Shown: piece by piece, positions 23,876-31,439 of the stretch | Layout of the letters: every line of letters starts with the position of its first letter | Numbering within the stretch: the first letter of the stretch is position 1 | NCBI RefSeq assembly: GCF_002101735.1 | Contig: NZ_LQPE01000172.1 | Span: forward strand, 62,001-126,000 | Direction: 5' to 3' | Length of the DNA: 64,000 bases | Source of the DNA: Mycobacterium kyorinense | GTDB lineage: Bacteria; Actinomycetota; Actinomycetes; Mycobacteriales; Mycobacteriaceae | Program-made: the position numbers and the translations under genes | The notes under the pieces: model-generated | The model's input: only the letters and a program-made list of their open reading frames with translations | Told to the model about the DNA's origin: nothing | Database searches by the model: none

Positions 23876-24467
23876 GCGACTCGGGCGCGGGCGGTTCGAC
23901 GGCGGGATGGCCGCCGAGATCGTCGCGCGCGGTCGCGGCCGCCAGCACCGCGTAGACCAGCGCGGCGGTGCCAACCGGCAGCAGCAGGGTGCAGGCAGCC
24001 TGCAGCGGTGCCTGACCGAAGAACACCGGCGGCGCCTCGGTGAAGTAGTAGACCCGGTTCTGGTTGCTCACCGGCGCCGCATCGAAATCCACTGTGCCGT
24101 AATGCAAGTGCACCAGTAGCGACCCCACCGCGGCGGCGACGGACGCGGCGCCCACGATGCCGATGCAGATCCCCGCGACCATGGCCGGCCCGCGGTGTGC
24201 GCGCCATTGCCACACCCAAACCGCCGCCACCACGGCAACGACGTTCAGCAGGCCCAGCATCAGGAACGCGGCGACGAAGAAGTGCTCGGATTCGTTGCCG
24301 AGGTAGTCGTGCACCCGGTCGCCGTCGCGGGTCAACGCCACGACGCCGTGCACCGCGGGCGCCAGCCAGGCCCACAGCGCGCCCACCGGCACACCGGTGG
24401 CCACCAGTCCCGCGATCACCGCGAGGGTCGCCCGTCTCCGCGAGAAGCGTGGGGTGTCCGCGGTCAT
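23841..24467 (-). CDS. Four-helix membrane protein (Rv1591 homologue, DUF2567-like)
   Basis: This 208-residue protein has four predicted helices (about residues 13-35, 65-85, 95-118 and 150-180) and a proline-rich acidic C-terminus. Its ATG overlaps the bsaP stop by 4 bp, making it the third gene of a bioB-bsaP unit. Function is unknown; conserved linkage with biotin synthase is the only clue. The start chosen is the one inside the ATGA overlap; the frame stays open upstream through bsaP. Confidence 0.82.
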   Translation of the reverse strand: MTADTPRFSRRRATLAVIAGLVATGVPVGALWAWLAPAVHGVVALTRDGDRVHDYLGNESEHFFVAAFLMLGLLNVVAVVAAVWVWQWRAHRGPAMVAGICIGIVGAASVAAAVGSLLVHLHYGTVDFDAAPVSNQNRVYYFTEAPPVFFGQAPLQAACTLLLPVGTAALVYAVLAAATARDDLGGHPAVEPPAPESLTADVGAPSVR

Positions 24468-24694
24468 CGCTGCGCCTCCAGGTCGGCCGAATCCACCCGC
24501 CCGTGCCGGGAGCATTTCGCCCACCAGCCGTCCGGGCGGACCTGCACCACCATCCGGCGGCCGCATTCGGCGCAGAACCGCGGCGGCTCGAGACCCAGCT
24601 GGGCAGCCGTCGGCACGCTGCTGCCGGCCGGCTTGCCGGTGTAGACGTTGTAGATGCCGGCGCCGATCGGGGCCGGCAGGTCGGCGACCATCAC
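24464..24694 (-). CDS. bsaP: Biotin synthase auxiliary protein
   Basis: This small cytoplasmic protein (75 or 76 residues; GTG at 24694 or the adjacent ATG at 24691) lies 10 bases after bioB. From the ATG it carries Cys40-x-x-Cys43 and Cys60-x-x-His63, a plausible metal or iron-sulphur ligand set, in the motif PPRFCAECGRR ... GWWAKCSRHG. It corresponds to Rv1590. From memory, recent work showed mycobacterial BioB needs this partner (BsaP) to convert dethiobiotin to biotin. Gene adjacency supports that assignment. Confidence 0.88.
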   Translation of the reverse strand: MMVADLPAPIGAGIYNVYTGKPAGSSVPTAAQLGLEPPRFCAECGRRMVVQVRPDGWWAKCSRHGRVDSADLEAQR

Positions 24695-24704
24695 ACCAGT
24701 GTTT

Positions 24705-25739
24705 CTACAGGCTGGCGTTGAGTGCCTTGATCGGCATCTGCAGATCGTCGAGCAATTCCAGGTCCGCCTCGGCAGGGCGGCCCAGCGTGGTCAGGTAGTT
24801 GCCGACGATCACGGCGTTGATCCCGCCCAAGATGCCCTGCTTTGCACCCAGGTCACCCAGCGTGATCTCGCGGCCACCGGCGAAGCGAAGCATGGTGCGG
24901 GGCAAGGCCAGCCGGAACGCGGCCACCGCCTTGAGCGCCTCGCTGGCCGGCAGCACCTCCAGGTCACCGAACGGGGTGCCCGGGCGCGGGTTCAGGAAAT
25001 TCAGCGGCACCTCGTCGGGACTCAGCTCGGCCAGGTTGGCGGCGAATTCCGCGCGCTGCTCAAGGGTCTCGCCCATGCCGAGGATGCCGCCGCAGCAGAC
25101 CTCCATCCCGGCGTCACGGACCATCGACAACGTTTCCCAGCGCTCCTCCCAGGTGTGGGTGGTGACGACGTTGGGGAAGAACGAGCGGGCTGTCTCCAGG
25201 TTGTGGTTGTAACGATGCACACCCATCGCCGAGAGCCGCTCCACCTGCGCTTGGGTCAGCATGCCCAGCGAGCAGGCGATCTGGATGTCGACCTCGTCGC
25301 GGATCGCCTCGATGCCCGCCGCGACCTGGGCCAGCAACCGCTCGTCGGGCCCGCGCACCGCGGCCACGATGCAGAACTCGGTGGCTCCCGTCTTGGCGGT
25401 CTGCTTGGCCGCCTCCACCAGGCTGGGGATGTCAAGCCAGGCGCTGCGCACCGGCGAGGCGAACAGCCCCGACTGCGAACAGAAGTGGCAGTCCTCAGGA
25501 CAGCCGCCGGTTTTGAGGCTGATGATGCCCTCGACCTCGACCTCGGGCCCGCACCAAGCCATCCGCACCTCGTGGGCGAGCGACAGCAGTTCCTCGAGGC
25601 GGTCGTCGGGCAACTGCAGAACCCGCAGCACCTGGTCCTGGTCCAGTCCCTCGCCGCGCTCCAACACCTGCCGCCGGGCGACGGCCAGGATGTCCGTGCT
25701 GTCGGTGTCGGTGCTGGTCCGAGTCGCTGCCTGCGTCAC
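24705..25739 (-). CDS. bioB: Biotin synthase
   Basis: BioB is the radical SAM enzyme that inserts sulphur into dethiobiotin. The SAM-cluster cysteines are Cys80, Cys84 and Cys87 in GGCPEDCHFCSQS. Other family blocks include ACSLGMLTQAQVERL, GVHRYNHNLETA, EVCCGGILGMGET, NFLNPRPGTPF and RFAGGREITLG, covering residues for the [2Fe-2S] cluster. The GTG start at 25739 has a strong AAGGAGG site. The 344-residue gene is divergent from bioQ and carries a BioQ-type operator in its leader. Confidence 0.97.
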   Translation of the reverse strand: MTQAATRTSTDTDSTDILAVARRQVLERGEGLDQDQVLRVLQLPDDRLEELLSLAHEVRMAWCGPEVEVEGIISLKTGGCPEDCHFCSQSGLFASPVRSAWLDIPSLVEAAKQTAKTGATEFCIVAAVRGPDERLLAQVAAGIEAIRDEVDIQIACSLGMLTQAQVERLSAMGVHRYNHNLETARSFFPNVVTTHTWEERWETLSMVRDAGMEVCCGGILGMGETLEQRAEFAANLAELSPDEVPLNFLNPRPGTPFGDLEVLPASEALKAVAAFRLALPRTMLRFAGGREITLGDLGAKQGILGGINAVIVGNYLTTLGRPAEADLELLDDLQMPIKALNASL

Positions 25740-25754
25740 GTGGTGCTCCCTCCT

Positions 25755-25767
25755 TGAACGGTGTTCA
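25755..25767. promoter_or_regulatory. BioQ-type operator between bioB and bioQ
   Basis: TGAAC-GGT-GTTCA is a perfect 5-3-5 dyad, resembling the TGAAC-N3-G half-site pattern I recall for actinobacterial BioQ. It lies between the two divergent starts and just upstream of the bioQ -10 box, so it could control both genes. Confidence 0.7.
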
Positions 25768-25770
25768 GGT

Positions 25771-25776
25771 TAGGGT
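25771..25776 (+). promoter_or_regulatory. -10 box of a likely leaderless bioQ promoter
   Basis: TAGGGT ends 6 bases before the bioQ GTG at 25783, with no ribosome site. The BioQ dyad sits immediately upstream. Confidence 0.5.
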
Positions 25777-25782
25777 AACGGC

Positions 25783-26400
25783 GTGCAACTGCACAAACCG
25801 GACATCGTCGAAGCGGCCGCCGCGATCCTGGACCAATACGGGATCGCCGATCTGACCATGCGCCGGCTCGCGCGCGAACTCGGCATCACCCCGGGAGCGC
25901 TGTACTGGCATTTCCCCAGCAAACAAGAGCTGCTCGGGGCCGTCGCCGACCGGGTATTGCAGCCGACCGGCACCGACACCGGCCCGGACACCGCCTGGCC
26001 GGTGCGGGTGCGCACGATCTGCTCACGCCTGCGCGACGCCCTGCTCTCGCACAGCGACGGGGCCGAGCTGGTCTCGGCGAGCTTCGCCGCAGGACAATCC
26101 CGAGCAGTCACCCAGATCGTGACGTCGCTGGCCCAGGCGACCGCCGAAGCCGGACTGCCCCCGGACCAGTCCGAGCTGGCGGCCCGCACCATCGTTTACT
26201 ACGTATTGGGCGCCACCGTCGACGAGCAATCCCGCATGCAGTGGGACGCCGCGGGCGCCATACCCGACGCGCAGTCGGTGATCGCGCCGTCCGCCGCCCC
26301 CGGCAGCGGATTCCACTTCGGGCTCCAGTTGCTCATCGACGGCATAGCAGCCCAATCGGCGCACCCGCGTCAGCCGGGCCGGGTGCGGCTGTCGGGGTAG
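25783..26400 (+). CDS. bioQ: TetR-family repressor of biotin genes
   Basis: This 205-residue TetR protein has an N-terminal DNA-binding domain (residues 3-48: DIVEAAAAILDQYGIADLTM then LARELGITPGALYWHFPSKQ) and an all-helical ligand domain. Divergence from bioB across a TGAAC-N3-GTTCA dyad, as in other mycobacteria, supports assignment as BioQ, the biotin-pathway repressor. The signal it responds to is not evident from the sequence. Confidence 0.85.
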   Translation: MQLHKPDIVEAAAAILDQYGIADLTMRRLARELGITPGALYWHFPSKQELLGAVADRVLQPTGTDTGPDTAWPVRVRTICSRLRDALLSHSDGAELVSASFAAGQSRAVTQIVTSLAQATAEAGLPPDQSELAARTIVYYVLGATVDEQSRMQWDAAGAIPDAQSVIAPSAAPGSGFHFGLQLLIDGIAAQSAHPRQPGRVRLSG

Positions 26401-26417
26401 CCTCAGTGGTAGCGGAC

Positions 26418-26594
26418 ATGAACACCTTCAGCACGGCGCACGTCGACTATGTGGCGCACCACTATCTACTGCTGGCGCTGCCGGCGTTCTTGCCGGCGGT
26501 GATCGTGGCCGCGGTCGTTCTGTACGTGGCACTGCGGGACCGGCGCAGCGCCGCCCAAGGCGAGCGCGCGCCGGTCGACGGCAAGCGGGATTGA
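26418..26594 (+). CDS. Small single-helix membrane protein
   Basis: This 58-residue protein consists of a short polar N-terminus, one strongly hydrophobic helix (about residues 17-39) and a charged C-terminus (ALRDRRSAAQGERAP). It follows bioQ closely. The ATG at 26418 or a GTG four codons upstream could be the start. I do not recognise a family; it may be co-transcribed with bioQ. Confidence 0.5.
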   Translation: MNTFSTAHVDYVAHHYLLLALPAFLPAVIVAAVVLYVALRDRRSAAQGERAPVDGKRD

Positions 26595-26705
26595 GCGCGC
26601 TCCACAACGAATTCAGCCGAAGTTTGAACTCACCACCGATCGGCAACCTACTGTGAAGTAAGTTGACGCTCCGATCGGATCTCCCGGCCCGGGAGGGGGA
26701 TAACT

Positions 26706-28559
26706 GTGGGACCAGCGGTTGTTGCGGAAGCCCCGGCACGTGGTGCCGGGTTGAACCAGGTCATCGGTCTGTCGATCGCCGCCGCCTTGATAGCCCTGCT
26801 GATGCTGTGGGTCGGCTATGCGCACCGCACGCACCGGATCGGCTGGCTGGGCCGCATTTCGGACCGGTTGGCAGACAAATTCAACCGGCCGTCGTGGGTG
26901 GCGCTGCCGGTCCTGGTGTTCACCACGTCGATCATCTGTGCGCTGTTCGGGTTCATCTGGGACGTCAGCTGGCACATCGGCAACGGACGCGATCCCGGCC
27001 CGCTGGCCAACCCCGCCCACTACTTCATCGTGATCGGCCTGTTCGGCATCTTCCTGGCCGGCGCCATCGCGGTCGTCCTCCCGTTCGACAAACCCGGTCC
27101 GGCGGCCGTGCGCATCACCCGCGACTGGTATGCACCCGTCGGAGGCGTCTTGATGGCCGGCTGCGGGCTGTACGCGCTGATCGGCTTCCCGCTCGACGAC
27201 ATCTGGCATCGCATCTTCGGCCAAGACGTAACACTATGGGGCCCAACCCATCTGATGATGATCGGCGGCGCCGGATTCTCGCTGTTCGCGGTGTTGATGC
27301 TGGAGTATGAAGGCGGACGGGTGTTGCCGGACACGCCGGCCGAAGGCACCTACGCGCGAGAAGAGCGCCCGCTGATCAAATTCCTGCGGTATTTGTCGTT
27401 CGGCGGGTTGTTGATCGGGATGTCGGTGTGGCAGATCGAGTTCGACTTCGGTGTGCCGCAGTTCCGGTTGGCGTTTCAACCGATGCTGATCGCCGCGGCG
27501 GCAGCGGTCGGTACCGTGGCCGCGCGGTTGACCATGGGCCGCGGCGCGGCGATCATCGCGGCGCTGTTCGCCATTGCGCTGCGCGGTGCGGTGGCGCTGC
27601 TGGTCGGCCCGATTTTGGGGGCGCCCATCAACTGGTTCCCGCTATATCTGGGCCCGGCGGTGATCGTCGAATTGCTGGCTCTCACACCGCTTCTGCGGCG
27701 GCCACTGCTGTTCGGCGCCGTCGGCGGCTTGGCGGTGGCCACGATCGGGCTGTGGCTGGAGTCGCTGTGGATCGGCGCGGTGTATCACTACCCCTGGCCG
27801 GTCAGCCTGTGGGGCCAAGCCCTGGCGATGGCGGTGCCGGTGGCGGTGCTGACCGGACTGTGCGGGGCGATGCTGGGCATGGTGCTGACGGGTCAACGCC
27901 TGCCGGGGCGGCCCGTCGGCATTGCGGTGGTGGCGCTGACCGTACTGGTGATCGGCGGTGCGGTGGCCAACGGGCTGCATATCCGGGTGCCCAAACAAGA
28001 CACGGCGACGATCACCCTGACCGATCTGCCCAGCCCGCCCGGGCAACGCATGGTGGCCGCCGACGTGCAGACCAACCCCCCGAACTTGGTTGGCGACCAT
28101 CCGGATTGGGTGACGATCCTGTCCTGGCAGGGCCGCATGCAACACCACCGCGGCTTGTACATCGACCGGCTGAACAAAGTCGGACCGGGCCACTACACCA
28201 CCACCCAGCCCGTCCCGGTGTGGGGCAGCTGGAAAACCCTGCTGCGCATGCAAGACGGCTACACGATGACCGCGGTGCCGATCTACGCCCCGGCCGACGA
28301 CGCCATCCCCGCACCCGAAATTCCGGCGCTGGGCTCGAGCACCCGCCCGTTCGTGCTCGAGGTGTCGATCCTGCAGCGCGAACGCGACCCCAATGTGCCG
28401 GCCTGGCTGTTCACCGCCGGCAGCATCGTGGTGTTGCTGTTCACCCTGATGGTCATCTCAGCGCTGACCTGGGGCGCCGGGCGCATCAACGCCGCCGACA
28501 CCGCCCCGACCCAACCCGGAGAAGCAGCAGTCGACCGCTCCCCACCACAAGCCGCGTGA
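26706..28559 (+). CDS. Polytopic membrane protein with a duplicated D-x-x-W-H ... P-x-H motif
   Basis: This 617-residue protein has about ten or eleven helices, then a hydrophilic domain of about 150 residues (about 425-570) followed by one more helix. Asp86-x-x-Trp89-His90 with Pro103-x-His105 and Asp164-x-x-Trp167-His168 with Pro180-x-His182 are two copies of one motif at helix ends, suggesting a metal or haem site. GGAGGGGG precedes the GTG start. Its stop overlaps the cupredoxin-like gene by one base, and a second membrane protein follows. I do not know its function. Confidence 0.75.
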   Translation: MGPAVVAEAPARGAGLNQVIGLSIAAALIALLMLWVGYAHRTHRIGWLGRISDRLADKFNRPSWVALPVLVFTTSIICALFGFIWDVSWHIGNGRDPGPLANPAHYFIVIGLFGIFLAGAIAVVLPFDKPGPAAVRITRDWYAPVGGVLMAGCGLYALIGFPLDDIWHRIFGQDVTLWGPTHLMMIGGAGFSLFAVLMLEYEGGRVLPDTPAEGTYAREERPLIKFLRYLSFGGLLIGMSVWQIEFDFGVPQFRLAFQPMLIAAAAAVGTVAARLTMGRGAAIIAALFAIALRGAVALLVGPILGAPINWFPLYLGPAVIVELLALTPLLRRPLLFGAVGGLAVATIGLWLESLWIGAVYHYPWPVSLWGQALAMAVPVAVLTGLCGAMLGMVLTGQRLPGRPVGIAVVALTVLVIGGAVANGLHIRVPKQDTATITLTDLPSPPGQRMVAADVQTNPPNLVGDHPDWVTILSWQGRMQHHRGLYIDRLNKVGPGHYTTTQPVPVWGSWKTLLRMQDGYTMTAVPIYAPADDAIPAPEIPALGSSTRPFVLEVSILQRERDPNVPAWLFTAGSIVVLLFTLMVISALTWGAGRINAADTAPTQPGEAAVDRSPPQAA

Positions 28560-28930
28560 TGGGGTCGATGAGGATACGCAGCGCGCTGATCACCGTTGCT
28601 GCAGTCCCGATCTGCGGTCTCGTCGGGTGCGGCGGTTCACCGGACAAGGGCGCGTCGGCCAACGCGCTGGTCGTCGACGTCACCATCGCCCACGGTCACG
28701 TCACCCCGGCTAACGCGACGCTGCAGGCGAAGGTCCACCAGCCGATCACGTTCCGGGTCAGCAGCGACGCCGCCGACGAGCTGCACGTGCACTCGGTGCC
28801 GGACCACAGGTTCGAAGTTGCGGCCGCACCAAACCAGACCTTCCAGTTCAGCGTCGACGTTCCGGGCAACGTCGACGTCGAGCTGCATCACCTGGACCGG
28901 ACGATCGCGACGATCCAAGTGCGGCCGTGA
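28559..28930 (+). CDS. Cupredoxin-like lipoprotein
   Basis: This 123-residue protein has an N-terminal signal and lipobox (CGLVGCGGS, Cys24), then a small beta-rich domain resembling EfeO-type cupredoxins. It is rich in histidines: IAHGHVTP, DELHVHSVPDHRF and a C-terminal VELHHLD. The usual blue-copper Cys and Met ligands are not seen, so it may bind copper through His or not be redox active. The start overlaps the preceding gene (TGATG); an internal ATG three codons on is possible. The next gene overlaps by 4 bp. Confidence 0.75.
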   Translation: MGSMRIRSALITVAAVPICGLVGCGGSPDKGASANALVVDVTIAHGHVTPANATLQAKVHQPITFRVSSDAADELHVHSVPDHRFEVAAAPNQTFQFSVDVPGNVDVELHHLDRTIATIQVRP

Positions 28931-30258
28931 CGTCGGTCCTGGCGCACGGCCTGGGCGGCTCGAGCGACCTGCCGGTCCCGTATGCCTATGCGATGATCGG
29001 CGCCGCCTGGGCGTTGACGTTCACCTTCGCGTTGGCCGCGTTCGCCTGGCGCAAGCCGAGATTCGATCCGGACAAGCCCGGACACCCGTTGCCGGAAGTG
29101 GTCACCGCGCTGGTGGACGCCCGGTCGACCCGCGCGTTGGCGGCGGCAGCGGCGCTGCTGTTTACCGCGTGGGTGGTGATGGCCGGGCTGTGGGGGCCAC
29201 AAAACCCGAACAACGCACTGCTCGGGGTGTTCTATGTGCTGCTGTGGGTCGGCTTGGTGGCGGCTTCGCTGCTGTTCGGTCCGGTGTGGCGGGTGATCTC
29301 GCCGGTGCGCACGCTCTATCTGCTGCTGCGGCGCGCCACGCCGGAACGGCTCAGCCGACCGCGGCTGTCCTATCCCGAAAGCTGGGGCTACCGGCCCGCC
29401 GCGGCGGGGTTGTTCGCGTTCGTCTGGATGGAATTGGCGAGCCCCAACCCGGCGTCGCTGCCGTGGGTCCGCTGGTGGCTGCTGACCTACGCCGTGGTGT
29501 TGCTCGGCGGGGCCTGGCTGTGCGGGCAGCGGTGGCTGGCGCGGGTCGACCCGTTCGGGGTGTACAGCATGGCGGTGTCACGGCTTTCGCCGTTTCGCCG
29601 AAACGCGGTGTCCGGGCAGATCGTGATCGGCAACCCGTTCGACCATCTGCCGTCGCTGCCGGTTCGGCCGGGAGTGGTCGCCATGGTGGCGGTGCTGCTG
29701 GGGTCGACCGCGTTCGACAGCTACTCGGCGTCGCCGACGTGGCGCAATTTCGCCGACCGGCTCGCGCCCACCGTGCCGTCGCCGGCGCTGCGAACCATCG
29801 GACTTCTGGTGTCCATTTGCGTTGTGGCGCTGACGTTTTCGTTGGCTGCGCGGGCGACCGGCGGGGTGGACCGCGACCAGCGTCGCGCTCTGCCCGGGCA
29901 GATGGCGCACTCGCTGATCCCGATCGTGGTGGGCTACATCTTCGCCCACTACCTGTCGTATCTCGTCGAGCGCGGCCAGCAGGCCGTCTTCGCGCTGGCC
30001 GATCCGCTGGGCCGGGGCTGGAACTTGTTGGGACTGGCCCATTTACACGTTGCGTATGTGTTGTCGATGCATCCGTCGGTGCTGGCCGCGGTCAAGGTGA
30101 CCTGCGTGGTGACCGGCCACATCGTGGCGGTGATCGCGGCCCATGACAAGGCGTTGAGGTTGCTGCCCGCCGGCCATCAGCTCACCGGCCAGCTCACCAT
30201 GATGCTGGTCATGGTCGGCTACACGTTCACCGGGTTGTATCTACTGTTCGGCGGATAG
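28927..30258 (+). CDS. Polytopic membrane protein, third gene of the cupredoxin operon
   Basis: This 443-residue protein has about eleven hydrophobic segments. The start TSVLAHGLGGSSDLPVPY resembles a family of actinobacterial membrane proteins that databases often label fenitrothion hydrolase; I would not accept that activity from sequence alone. Conserved-looking polar residues in or near helices include HYLSYLVERGQQ and HLHVAYVLSMHP. The GTG start overlaps the lipoprotein stop by 4 bp, so the three genes form one coupled unit. Its 3' end overlaps the convergent 2H gene by 18 bp. Confidence 0.7.
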   Translation: MTSVLAHGLGGSSDLPVPYAYAMIGAAWALTFTFALAAFAWRKPRFDPDKPGHPLPEVVTALVDARSTRALAAAAALLFTAWVVMAGLWGPQNPNNALLGVFYVLLWVGLVAASLLFGPVWRVISPVRTLYLLLRRATPERLSRPRLSYPESWGYRPAAAGLFAFVWMELASPNPASLPWVRWWLLTYAVVLLGGAWLCGQRWLARVDPFGVYSMAVSRLSPFRRNAVSGQIVIGNPFDHLPSLPVRPGVVAMVAVLLGSTAFDSYSASPTWRNFADRLAPTVPSPALRTIGLLVSICVVALTFSLAARATGGVDRDQRRALPGQMAHSLIPIVVGYIFAHYLSYLVERGQQAVFALADPLGRGWNLLGLAHLHVAYVLSMHPSVLAAVKVTCVVTGHIVAVIAAHDKALRLLPAGHQLTGQLTMMLVMVGYTFTGLYLLFGG

Positions 30259-30759
30259 CAGGTATTCGGTACGCGTGTTGCCGTCCCAGCGGCGCAGCCC
30301 GACGAAGCTGCCGTCCAGCTGCGCCGGGCGTCCCGCGATGCGCAGCGCCCGGCCCAGTTGATGTCCGCCCACCCGGCGGGCCAGCGTGGTGTGCGCGGTC
30401 CACTGGCCGGGCAGGCAGTTGGGCATGGGCGCCGGCGTCATGTACGGAAGGCAGCGCCGGTACACCTCCGCATGCAGCGCTAGCAGGTCGGCCGTCGGCA
30501 CCACGAGCCGCGTCAGAATGGCGCTGCTCTTGCCGAACAGCAGCGACGCCCCGACGGTGCAGGGCAGCGGGAGCCGCTGCGCGGCGGGTTCCAGCAGCGC
30601 GTCGACGTCCGGCGCAATGTGGTCGGCCACGACCAGCGTCACGTGCGGACGCGACGCCGGTGCCTGGCTGGGTATCCCGGCGGCGGCCAAGCTTTCCCAG
30701 ATCCGGCGGATGGCCGTCTCGCTGTCGGGGTCGAAGACCAGCTCGATCGAATGAACCAT
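30241..30759 (-). CDS. 2H phosphoesterase (2'-5' RNA ligase-like) family protein
   Basis: This 172-residue protein has the two H-x-T/S motifs of the 2H superfamily: SRPHVTLVV (His39) and WTAHTTLAR (about residue 122). Such proteins hydrolyse cyclic phosphodiesters or 2',5' linkages; the substrate here is unknown. It is the last gene of the bioA-bioF-bioD unit, with a one-base overlap after bioD, matching the Rv1571 position in M. tuberculosis. A link with biotin synthesis is not obvious. Confidence 0.82.
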   Translation of the reverse strand: MVHSIELVFDPDSETAIRRIWESLAAAGIPSQAPASRPHVTLVVADHIAPDVDALLEPAAQRLPLPCTVGASLLFGKSSAILTRLVVPTADLLALHAEVYRRCLPYMTPAPMPNCLPGQWTAHTTLARRVGGHQLGRALRIAGRPAQLDGSFVGLRRWDGNTRTEYLLSAEQ

Positions 30760-31439
30760 CAGCCGACCAGTGACGTCACCCAGTCAGCGTCGAACGCCTT
30801 CGCGCTCATGGCGGAGAATTCCGCGGGCGTCATCGCCCCTGCCCGTTCGGGCAGCGCGGCCCGCACCGGCGCCAGCCGCTCCAGCGCTTGCCGGTTCGAC
30901 GTCTCCACCACGCCGGGCTGTGCTGGCCAGCTGCCGACCACCAACCCTGCACACGAAAGTCCTTGTGTGCTTAGGGCTTCCAAGGTGAGCGCGGTGTGGT
31001 TGAGGGTGCCCAGCTCAGCGGTGGCCACCACCAGCACCGCCGCACCCAGGCCAATAGCGATGTCGCGCAACGTGATTCCGTCCTGCGCCAGCTCGACCAG
31101 TAAGCCGCCCGCACCTTCGACGAGGGTCAAGCGGCCTTCCCGGTCGATGCCGCGGACCAGTTCTGTCACGTCGTCACGGGTGGGCAGGATCGTCCCGGCC
31201 TGCTCGGCAGCAGCCAGCGGTGCCATCGGCTGCGGATAGCGCGCCAGTCCAAACGCTTTGGTGACTCCGGACAACCGGGTTACCTCGGCGAGGTCGTCGT
31301 CGCCGGCGGCGGTGCCGGTCTGCACGGGTTTGCACACCGTGACGTCGACGCCGTGCTGCCGGGCGTGGCTGGCCAGCGCGGCGGTGGCGACCGTCTTGCC
31401 GACCCCGGTGCCTGTTCCGGTGACGACGAGAACGGTCAA
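30759..31439 (-). CDS. bioD: Dethiobiotin synthetase
   Basis: BioD closes the ureido ring of dethiobiotin from DAPA, CO2 and ATP. Motifs are the P-loop VVTGTGTGVGKTVATAAL, the DAPA-binding CKPVQTGT and VEGAGGLLVEL. I chose a TTG start at 31439 because it overlaps the bioF stop in a TTGA and gives 226 residues, the expected length; upstream codons lie inside bioF. The use of TTG fits translational coupling to bioF. Confidence 0.95.
   Translation of the reverse strand: MTVLVVTGTGTGVGKTVATAALASHARQHGVDVTVCKPVQTGTAAGDDDLAEVTRLSGVTKAFGLARYPQPMAPLAAAEQAGTILPTRDDVTELVRGIDREGRLTLVEGAGGLLVELAQDGITLRDIAIGLGAAVLVVATAELGTLNHTALTLEALSTQGLSCAGLVVGSWPAQPGVVETSNRQALERLAPVRAALPERAGAMTPAEFSAMSAKAFDADWVTSLVG

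Noticed and set aside
28927..30258. Fenitrothion hydrolase as the function of the third operon gene
   Set aside because: The resemblance to proteins carrying that label gives no catalytic evidence, and the operon context points to a membrane complex.
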